A stretch of DNA of 64,000 bases from Streptomyces hyaluromycini. GTDB lineage: Bacteria; Actinomycetota; Actinomycetes; Streptomycetales; Streptomycetaceae. Position 1 is the stretch's first letter. Every line of letters begins with the position of its first letter. The stretch lies in the NCBI RefSeq assembly GCF_002217755.1, contig NZ_BCFL01000018.1:682001-746000 (forward strand), given 5' to 3'. The notes below the pieces were generated by a model. The model worked only from the letters and a program-made list of their open reading frames with translations, had not been told where the DNA came from and searched no databases. Made by a program: the position numbers and the translations under genes. This document shows positions 10,490 through 17,194 of this stretch, one piece after another.

Positions 10490-13342
10490 ATGTCGTCCCC
10501 CACACCCCCGGCCGCGGAAGACGGCGAACACCTCGCCGGCGACCCCGGCGTACCAGGCGGTCCCGGCGTACCAGGCGGTCTCGTCGGGCGTTCGGCGGAG
10601 CTGGCGCTCCTCGACGGGTTCTTCGGTTCCGTCGCCGCGCGGGGCCGGGCGCTGATGCTGACCGGTGAGGCGGGGGTGGGGAAGACCGCCCTGCTGGACG
10701 CGGCGGCGCGGCGGGCGCGGGACGCGGGTTTCCAGGTGCTGCGGGTGGTGGGTTCGCAGTTCGAGGTGAGTGTCAGCTTCGCCGCCCTGAACCAGGTACT
10801 CCAGTCGCTGACGGCGGAGATCGCCGATCTGCCCCCGTGGCAGGCGGAGACGCTGCGGGCGGTGCGCGGGGTGTCGGACGAGCAGCCGACCGAACTCCTC
10901 GCCGTCGCGGGCGCGGTGCAGGTCCTGCTGTCCCGGAAGGCCGCGCGCAGCGGGCCCGTGACGATCGTGATCGACGACGTGGCGTGGCTGGACCGGCCCA
11001 GCGCCATCGTGCTGGGCACCGTCGCCCGCTACACCCAGAGCGCGCCGGTGGCGCTGCTGGCGGCGTCCCGGACCGGTGACGAGTCCTTCCTGAGCACTAC
11101 CGGGATACCGGCGCACGAGGTCAGACCGCTGGACGAGGCTGCCGCGCACCAACTGGTGGCGCAGCGGTTCCCGGCGATGGCGCCCCGGGTACGGCAGCGG
11201 CTGGTCACGGAGGCGGCCGGCAACCCGCTGGCCCTGCTGGAGCTGCCGGGCACCCTCAACGAGGCGCAGCAGCAGGAACGCGGGCCGCTGCCGGCCGTGC
11301 TCCCGTTGCCCGAGCGGCTGAAGAAGGTCTTCGCCGTACGGGTCGGCGCGCTGCCGGACCGGACCCGGGAGCTGCTGCTGCTCGCCGTGCTCGACGGATC
11401 GGGCGGGCTGCACATCCTGGAACGGGCCCTGGACGGGGGCGATGTGCTGACCGGGCTGGGCCCGGCCGAGCAGGCGGGCCTGGTGCGGGTCGACTCCGCC
11501 ACCGGCCGGCTGGCCTTCCGGCACCCGCTGACCCGGTCCGCGGTGATGGAGCTGTCGACGGGCGGGGAGCGGCGGCGCGGGCATCTGGCGCTGGCCCGGG
11601 AGTTCCCGGAGGGGTCCGAGCACCGGGCCCGGCACCTGGCCAACGCCGCGGTCGGCCCGGACGACGAGGTGGCCGCCCTGCTGCACGAGGTGGCCTACAG
11701 CACGCTGCGCCGCGGGGACGCCGTCGGCGCCATCACCACCCTGCTGCGCGCCTCCGACCTGAGCAGCACGGGCGGGGCCCGGGGGCGGCTGCTGGCCGAG
11801 GCGGCCTGCCTGGGCGCCAACATCACCGGTGACCTCCGCAACGTACACGCGCTGCTGGACAACGCCCTGCTCGCGGACCCGGTGGGCAGCGGTTCGCTCG
11901 CCGCCGCGACCGCGGCCGCCAGCCGGCTCATCAACAGCGAGGGCGACGTGGACACCGCCCACCGACTGCTCACGGGGGCGGTCCGCAACCACGCCGGGAC
12001 GGGCGGTGCCGACGACGACATCCTGAACGAGGCACTGCTCACCCTGCTCATGGTGTGCTTCCACAGCGGCCGGCCCGAGCTGTGGCGGCTCTTCGACGCC
12101 GAGGTGGCCAAGGCCCAGCAGCTCTCCCCCGACCACCTGCTGTGCGTGCTGCGCGGCACCTTCGGCGATCCCGCGCACGTGCCGCCGCACGTCCTGGACC
12201 TCCTCGACGACATGGTCGCGGACCTGCACCGGGAGACCGACCCCCGGCGCATCGCCCGTACGGCGGTCGCCGCCGCCTATGTCGACCGGCTGCCCGGCTG
12301 CCGCAGCGCGCTGCGGCGGGTCGTCGACGACGGCCGGGACGGCGGCGCCATCACCATGGCCATCGAGGCGTTCTTCCTGCTCGCCAACGACGCCTACTTC
12401 AGCGGCCAGTGGGACGACCTGCCCAAGCTCACCGAGGAGGGCCTGCGCTGGTGCACCATGTACAACTACCGTCTGACGGCGGAGCCGGGCCGGTTCCTGC
12501 GGGGGCTGCTGGCGGCCGCCCAGGGTGACACCCACACCGCCCAAAGGACCGCCGACCGCCTCGTGGCCTGGGGGAACCCGCGGGGACTCGGGCTGCTGCG
12601 GGTGTACGCCGCGCACATCCGGGCGCTGTCCGCGCTCGGCGCCGCGGACTTCGAGAGCGCCTACTGCCACCTGCGGTCGGTGATCACCCCCGGTGAGATT
12701 CCGGCGCACCTCCCCCACGCCCTGTGGCTCTTCCTGGACTTCGCCGAGGCCGCGGCCCGCACCGGCCGGCACGCCGAGGCGGCCGCGCACGTGGCGGCGG
12801 TGCGCGGGACCGGGATCCCCGCCGTCTCGCCGCGGCTGGCCATGATGGCCGACGCGGCCCAGGCCATCGCCACCCCCGACGTCATCGACCACGAGCTGTT
12901 CCGGCGGGCCGTCGACACCCCCGACGCGGAACGCTGGCCGTTCGAGTGGGCGCGGATCCGCCTGGCCTACGGCGAGCGGCTGCGCCGGGCGAAGGCGGGT
13001 GCCGAGGCCCGGGGCCATCTGGACGCCGCGCTCGGCACGTTCCGGCGGCTGGGGGCCGAGCCGTGGAGCGCGCGGGCCGCGAACGAGCTGCGGGCGAGCG
13101 GCATCCCCGTCGGCGCCGCGGCCCCCGGCGCCGGCCGGCCCGCACTGCTGACCCCGCAGGAGCTGCAGGTCGCCCGGCTGGCCGCCACGGGGCTGACCAA
13201 CAAGCAGATCGCCGCCCAGCTCTTCCTGTCGCCCCGCACGGTGGCCGGGCACCTGAGCAAGGCCTTCCCGAAGCTGAACGTCACCTCCCGCGCGGGCCTG
13301 CGCGACGCGCTCACCGGCCTGGCCCCGGAACAGACCGCCTGA
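10490..13342 (+). CDS. LAL-type LuxR transcriptional regulator
   Basis: A large ATP-binding regulator (about 950 residues) of the LAL/MalT type. Near the N terminus is a Walker A (TGEAGVGKTALLD, about residue 60) and a Walker B (VTIVIDDVAWLD, about 165). A long helical TPR-like sensor region follows, and a C-terminal LuxR helix-turn-helix occupies about residues 890-945 (LTPQELQVARLAATG, NKQIAAQLFLSPRTVAGHL). Such proteins bind ATP and an inducer, then activate promoters of catabolic or secondary-metabolite genes. ATG at 10490 is preferred because GGGAAG lies 10 bases before it; an ATG at 10472 in frame has no ribosome site. Its 3' end is only 4 bases from that of the convergent sigma factor. 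The window holds a second LAL gene at 17195-19972. Confidence 0.92.
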   Translation: MSSPTPPAAEDGEHLAGDPGVPGGPGVPGGLVGRSAELALLDGFFGSVAARGRALMLTGEAGVGKTALLDAAARRARDAGFQVLRVVGSQFEVSVSFAALNQVLQSLTAEIADLPPWQAETLRAVRGVSDEQPTELLAVAGAVQVLLSRKAARSGPVTIVIDDVAWLDRPSAIVLGTVARYTQSAPVALLAASRTGDESFLSTTGIPAHEVRPLDEAAAHQLVAQRFPAMAPRVRQRLVTEAAGNPLALLELPGTLNEAQQQERGPLPAVLPLPERLKKVFAVRVGALPDRTRELLLLAVLDGSGGLHILERALDGGDVLTGLGPAEQAGLVRVDSATGRLAFRHPLTRSAVMELSTGGERRRGHLALAREFPEGSEHRARHLANAAVGPDDEVAALLHEVAYSTLRRGDAVGAITTLLRASDLSSTGGARGRLLAEAACLGANITGDLRNVHALLDNALLADPVGSGSLAAATAAASRLINSEGDVDTAHRLLTGAVRNHAGTGGADDDILNEALLTLLMVCFHSGRPELWRLFDAEVAKAQQLSPDHLLCVLRGTFGDPAHVPPHVLDLLDDMVADLHRETDPRRIARTAVAAAYVDRLPGCRSALRRVVDDGRDGGAITMAIEAFFLLANDAYFSGQWDDLPKLTEEGLRWCTMYNYRLTAEPGRFLRGLLAAAQGDTHTAQRTADRLVAWGNPRGLGLLRVYAAHIRALSALGAADFESAYCHLRSVITPGEIPAHLPHALWLFLDFAEAAARTGRHAEAAAHVAAVRGTGIPAVSPRLAMMADAAQAIATPDVIDHELFRRAVDTPDAERWPFEWARIRLAYGERLRRAKAGAEARGHLDAALGTFRRLGAEPWSARAANELRASGIPVGAAAPGAGRPALLTPQELQVARLAATGLTNKQIAAQLFLSPRTVAGHLSKAFPKLNVTSRAGLRDALTGLAPEQTA

Positions 13343-13346
13343 ACCG

Positions 13347-14018
13347 TCAGGAGGCCAGCGTGGTGCGGGCCAGCTCCTCCCGCGCGGCGTCGAGCATCCG
13401 GCGCGCCTCGGTCCGGCTGGCCCGGACCCGTTGCCCGGCGTCGCCGTGCGGGGCGTCCGCGGTGGCGGCCAGCGCGACGGCGAGTTTGGCCCGCCCCTGG
13501 CTGAGCCGGCTGCGCACGGTGCCCAGCGGGATCCCGCAGGCGAGGGCGATCAGCTCGTACGAGGCGCCCTCCGCGGTGAAGTAGCGCAGCACCAGCGGCA
13601 TGCGCAGCACCGGGGAGAGTTCCTCCAGCGCCGCCCAGAGCCAGTCCCGCACCGCGTTGCGCTCCAGCCACTGTTCCGGGCCGGCGTCCTGCGACGGCGC
13701 GGCCAGCTCCTCCACCGGCAGCACCAGGGCGGAGTACCGCAGCACGGACCGGCTCCCGTTGCGCACGATCATGCGCAGCCAGGCGCCCACCGCCGCCGGG
13801 TCGCGGACGTCTCCGATCCGCAGCAGCGCCGTCAGCGCCGCGTCCTGCAGGACGTCGTCGACGTCCGCCGCCCGCCCCAGCACGCTCAGCGCGACTGCCC
13901 GCATGCCCGCCCGGTGCCGCTCCAGCAGCACCCCCAGCGCGGCGACCTCGCCCGACTGGGCCGCCCGCGTCAGCACCGCGTCCTCGGCGCCCGCGCCCTC
14001 CGCGGCTTCCCGAACCAT
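13347..14018 (-). CDS. ECF-type RNA polymerase sigma factor
   Basis: A 223-residue sigma-70-family factor without region 3. Region 2 is seen in SGEVAALGVLLERHRAGMRAV through VDDVLQDAALTALLRI and AVGAWLRMIVRN. Region 4 is LRMPLVLRYFTAEGASYELIALACGIPLGTVRSRLSQGRAKL with a good helix-turn-helix. The C-terminal 45 residues are an arginine-rich extension. ATG at 14018 is chosen because GGAGGGG lies 8 bases upstream; the open frame continues 33 codons further without a ribosome site. No obvious anti-sigma gene sits next to it: the next genes in the same direction are two tiny proteins (14107-14493). Converges on the LAL gene with a 4-base gap. Confidence 0.9.
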   Translation of the reverse strand: MVREAAEGAGAEDAVLTRAAQSGEVAALGVLLERHRAGMRAVALSVLGRAADVDDVLQDAALTALLRIGDVRDPAAVGAWLRMIVRNGSRSVLRYSALVLPVEELAAPSQDAGPEQWLERNAVRDWLWAALEELSPVLRMPLVLRYFTAEGASYELIALACGIPLGTVRSRLSQGRAKLAVALAATADAPHGDAGQRVRASRTEARRMLDAAREELARTTLAS

Positions 14019-14106
14019 GAGATCCCCCTCCTGCCCGGCACCGCTCCCCCGGTCGCGCCGACGCCGGCACCCCGCGGAAACGACCCGGACGGCAGGCCGT
14101 GACCGG

Positions 14107-14262
14107 TCAGCCGGCATCCGGCAGCCACCTGACGGGGAGACCGGCGGCCCGGCACCGGGACGGGCGACCGACGTCGGCTTCGGTTTCGGCTTCGGGGATC
14201 ACAGGGCCGGTGGTCTCGTCCGGCAGCGGTGCGAGGGGCGGCGGGGTCTTGCTCGTGGTCAT
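14107..14262 (-). CDS. Small hypothetical protein (51 aa)
   Basis: A short frame, 51 codons plus stop, beginning MTTSKTPPPLAPLPDETTG and ending in an arginine-rich stretch (RPSRCRAAGLPVRWLPDAG). It is supported mainly by a strong ribosome site, GGAAGGAG, 7 bases before the ATG. It lies 42 bases downstream of another tiny minus-strand frame and may share its transcript. The sequence is proline-rich and probably disordered. No family recognised; it could be a truncated remnant. Confidence 0.4.
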   Translation of the reverse strand: MTTSKTPPPLAPLPDETTGPVIPEAETEADVGRPSRCRAAGLPVRWLPDAG

Positions 14263-14304
14263 GGGAACTGCTCCTTCCGGCGAAGCGGTCGGCGTGGGCG
14301 GTGG

Positions 14305-14493
14305 TCAGGAGGTCGCGGCCTGCCGGGCCCGCAGGGCCTGCACGCGGGCCTGGACGCGGGCCCGGACGCGGGCGGGGTGGCGGGCGGTGAAGACCGCGGG
14401 GCCGGCCACCGCTCCCCAGCGCCAGTCGGCGGCGGTCACGAACCCTGCGGCGATCCAGGGGCAGAACCCTCGTGCGTAAGCCACGAAGCCCAC
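14305..14493 (-). CDS. Small hydrophobic protein, possibly a truncated membrane protein
   Basis: A 62-residue frame starting at GTG 14493, with AAGGAC about 8 bases upstream. The sequence GFVAYARGFCPWIAAGFVTAADWRWGAVAGPAVF gives one or two hydrophobic segments, followed by a basic tail with a duplicated RARVQ motif. The opening resembles the N terminus of longer Streptomyces integral membrane proteins, so it may be a remnant; this is a tentative impression. It is divergent from the PadR gene at 14624 across an operator-rich gap, an arrangement typical of a PadR target gene. Confidence 0.45.
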   Translation of the reverse strand: MGFVAYARGFCPWIAAGFVTAADWRWGAVAGPAVFTARHPARVRARVQARVQALRARQAATS

Positions 14494-14516
14494 GATGTGT
14501 GTCCTTGGATTCGAGA

Positions 14517-14601
14517 TTCCAACGTTGACATGTGGAACGTAGAAGTTCCTTCGCCAACATGTCAAGGCTGGAATGTGGGATGCGACCTGTCAACATTGGA
14601 A
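14517..14601. promoter_or_regulatory. Putative PadR operator cluster
   Basis: The gap between the tiny membrane-like gene and padR holds nested inverted repeats. TTCCAACGTTGACA at 14517-14530 matches the reverse complement of TGTCAACATTGGAA at 14588-14601 at 13 of 14 positions. TTGACATGT at 14525-14533 is the exact reverse complement of ACATGTCAA at 14557-14565. The three TTGACA-type half-sites lie about 30-32 bases apart, on nearly the same face of the helix. PadR proteins commonly bind ATGT/ACAT dyads and repress their own divergent promoters. Confidence 0.55.
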
Positions 14602-14623
14602 TAAGAGAGTTAGAGTGAGGGAC

Positions 14624-15190
14624 ATGAGCCTTCGCCACGCCCTCTTGGGCCTGCTTGTCTTCCGCCCCGGCAGCGGCTACGACCTGCTGAAGATCTTCAA
14701 CACCTCACTGGGCCAGGTCTGGCCGGCCAGGCAGAGCCAGGTCTACGGCGAGCTGACGAAGCTGGACGCCACCGGCCTGATCACGGTGACCGACGAGGGC
14801 CCGCGGGGCCGCAAGCAGTACGCGCTGACCCCCGAGGGGCACGCGGAGGCGCGCCGCTGGCTGGCCGAGCGGGAAGAGCACCAGCCGCAGCGCAACCCGA
14901 TGCTCCTGCAGACGTTCTTCCTGGGGCTCCTGCCCCCCGAGGAGGCCGTGGCGCGCCTCCTGCGGTACGCGGACACCGCGGCCAGGGAGTACGACGACCT
15001 GGTGGCGCTGCGGGACGCGGAGCCGTGGGACCGGGACGCGATGGCCGAGTGCGGCCGGCTCGTCCTGGAGTACGGCCTGCGCCAGCGCGCCCTGGAGCAG
15101 GAGTGGGCCCGCTGGGCGGCCGAGCGGCTCCGCGAGAGGCGGCTCACCGCGCCGGCCGCCGGGCAGCCGGAGATACCGGAACCCGCCTAG
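14624..15190 (+). CDS. PadR-family transcriptional regulator
   Basis: A 188-residue PadR regulator. The N-terminal winged helix is clear: SLRHALLGLLVFRPGSGYDLLKIF, then QVYGELTKLDATGLI and a wing around RGRKQYALTPEGH. The C-terminal half (about 95-175) is the Vir_C-like helical dimerisation domain. Members repress stress, drug-efflux or detoxification genes and are released by small ligands. ATG 14624 is chosen because the frame begins the conserved SLRHALL motif there. The divergent partner is a very short hydrophobic gene, and the shared gap holds an inverted-repeat cluster that probably serves as operator for both. Confidence 0.92.
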   Translation: MSLRHALLGLLVFRPGSGYDLLKIFNTSLGQVWPARQSQVYGELTKLDATGLITVTDEGPRGRKQYALTPEGHAEARRWLAEREEHQPQRNPMLLQTFFLGLLPPEEAVARLLRYADTAAREYDDLVALRDAEPWDRDAMAECGRLVLEYGLRQRALEQEWARWAAERLRERRLTAPAAGQPEIPEPA

Positions 15191-15215
15191 GAACGGGACG
15201 GCGCGGTCGTACCCC

Positions 15216-16922
15216 TCAGGTCACGGGCGGCAGAGCGGGGCCGGTGGTGCCGAGCTGCTCGGCGGCGACCACCTGCGGCACCGGCCAGGTCACCCCGGGC
15301 GGCGGCCAGCTCTGCCCGGTCTCCCGGAGGAAGGCGGCCGGCGGCTGGTAGAGCGGCGGCTGGGTGCCGTCGGGAATCATCGACGCCCAGGCGACACCCT
15401 GGGTGCGGTCCTCGAACTCCTGCCGCATCGCCGCCAGTCGGTCCGGCTGCTCGATCAGGTCGACGGCGGCGGCCGCCAGGTACCGGGCCGCGGAGAGCAG
15501 CGCCTGGTGGCCGATGTTGGTGGCCGCGGTCGCGGTGACGCCCCAGTTGTGGTTGGGGATCCCGGGCGGGTAGGCGGCGGACAGCAGGACGGCGGTGGGT
15601 GCCTGCCAGCTGATGTCGGCCGTGTCGGTGGACAGTCCGCCCGTGTACGACGCGGCCGGCGGGGTCAGCGGGGTCAGCTCCGTCGGCATGCCCGTCTCCG
15701 GCTTGCCCAGCGACTTCTGCACGGCCTTCGCCAGCGCGTGGTCGGCGTCGGTGAACCGCGGCGCCCCGATCTGCCGCATGTTGTCGTTGAGCAGCTCCGC
15801 GCCGGCCTTGTTGGCCAGCAGGTTCCAGGTCGCGGAGTGGAACCTGTGCACCAGCCGGGTCTGGCTGGCCTGGGCGGCGGCCTGCGCACACGCCACGATC
15901 TTGTCGTAGAGGACGCGGGCGCGCTCCGGGCTGCCCTCGCGGACGAAGAACCAGATGGAGCACATGTCCGGGGTCACGTTCGGGGCGCCGCCCCCGTTGA
16001 TGACCGCGTAGTGGAAGCGGCCGGAGGCGGCGACGTTCTTCTCCCGCAGGTACTCCGACATCGTCGCCATCAGCAGGGCGCCGTCCAGGCCACTCTTGTT
16101 GCCGAGCGGCGAGCCGCCGTGCCCGGAGGCGCCGAGGAAGGTGAAGGTGGCCGAGATCAGGGCGCTGGTGGTGTTCCAGAACGGCATCGTGACGTTGAAG
16201 GGGTGCCAGTCGAGGAAGGCGTCGAGGCCGTCGTAGACACCGGCCTTGACGGCGTACGCCTTGCCGACGAGCTGCTCCTCGCCGGCGCTGCCGAACAGCT
16301 TCACGGTGGCCTTCAGGCCGTGCGTGCGGATCGCGTGCGCCGTCGCGATCGCCGCCGCGGTGCCGCCCGCGCCGAGGGTGTTGTGGGCGTCGCCGTGCCC
16401 GGCGCCGTACGAGGGGCCGTAGGCGTCGTAGTTGTAGGCCAGCGGGTCGTGGCTGCCTGCGCCCTTCTTCTGGGACAGGCCCGGCAGGGCGTCGTACTCG
16501 GCGTTGAAGCCGAGGACCGGGCCGCCCGGACCGCCGTTGCCGTAGGTGGCGACGAAGGCGGTCGGGAAGCCGGCGGGGCCCCAGGTGATGTCGAACCCGT
16601 TGGCCTTCAGCAGCCGGGCGGTGGCGAGGGAGGAGTTCCACTCGCGCAGGGACAGTTCGGCGTGCTCCCACACCTCGTCGCTCAGCCGCGTTATCGCGCC
16701 CTCGTGGGTGCCGATCCAGTCGAGCGCCGTCCGCTTCGCGTCGGTGTCCTCGGCGAGACCCGTGGGTGCCCGGTAGTCGGCGGGAGAGACCCCGGTCCGC
16801 TCGTCGTATCCCAGGGTCGCCGCCAGCACCGGGTCCGCCTGGAGTACGGCGGCCGTGGTCGCGGTGGCACTCAGGCCGAACATCTTCAGCAGGCGTCTGC
16901 GGCCCATGGTCACGTCTGTCAT
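15216..16922 (-). CDS. Tat-exported M20 peptidase/amidohydrolase (AbgB-like)
   Basis: A 568-residue zinc amidohydrolase of the M20 family, closest in form to p-aminobenzoyl-glutamate hydrolase subunit B-like proteins. The N terminus carries a twin-arginine signal (GRRRLLKMFGLSATATTAAVLQADPVLA). Metal-site motifs follow: GHGDAHNTLGAGG, the catalytic Glu in GSAGEEQLVGKAY, and DWHPF. The inserted dimerisation domain begins near FLGASGHGGSPLGNKSG. Expected reaction: hydrolysis of an amide or peptide bond, outside the membrane after folding. The start is set by the signal peptide; only a weak ribosome site (GAGAGA) is seen. It lies downstream of the second LAL regulator in the same direction, with about 270 non-coding bases between. 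The substrate is unknown. Confidence 0.88.
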   Translation of the reverse strand: MTDVTMGRRRLLKMFGLSATATTAAVLQADPVLAATLGYDERTGVSPADYRAPTGLAEDTDAKRTALDWIGTHEGAITRLSDEVWEHAELSLREWNSSLATARLLKANGFDITWGPAGFPTAFVATYGNGGPGGPVLGFNAEYDALPGLSQKKGAGSHDPLAYNYDAYGPSYGAGHGDAHNTLGAGGTAAAIATAHAIRTHGLKATVKLFGSAGEEQLVGKAYAVKAGVYDGLDAFLDWHPFNVTMPFWNTTSALISATFTFLGASGHGGSPLGNKSGLDGALLMATMSEYLREKNVAASGRFHYAVINGGGAPNVTPDMCSIWFFVREGSPERARVLYDKIVACAQAAAQASQTRLVHRFHSATWNLLANKAGAELLNDNMRQIGAPRFTDADHALAKAVQKSLGKPETGMPTELTPLTPPAASYTGGLSTDTADISWQAPTAVLLSAAYPPGIPNHNWGVTATAATNIGHQALLSAARYLAAAAVDLIEQPDRLAAMRQEFEDRTQGVAWASMIPDGTQPPLYQPPAAFLRETGQSWPPPGVTWPVPQVVAAEQLGTTGPALPPVT

Positions 16923-17194
16923 GCGGTCTCTCGTTTCACCGGGAGCGTGGGGTGAACCGCCGTACGGCGGGCGTCGGTTCGGGAACGCCGTTGCTCGGCC
17001 GACGACCTGCGGCCCATGGCGGACTCCGATGACGTGTGGGGGGATGCCCTGCCGGTATATCAGCCGTCCCGGACCACGCCCCGGGCGTCCCGCACGCCGC
17101 TGGCCGAAGGTGAAAGGACTCGGTGCGAAAAGGCACCCGGGTGCCGGTCCCGGCTGCCTGCCCGGTGTCCCCTGCCCGGTGTCCCCTGCCCTGC

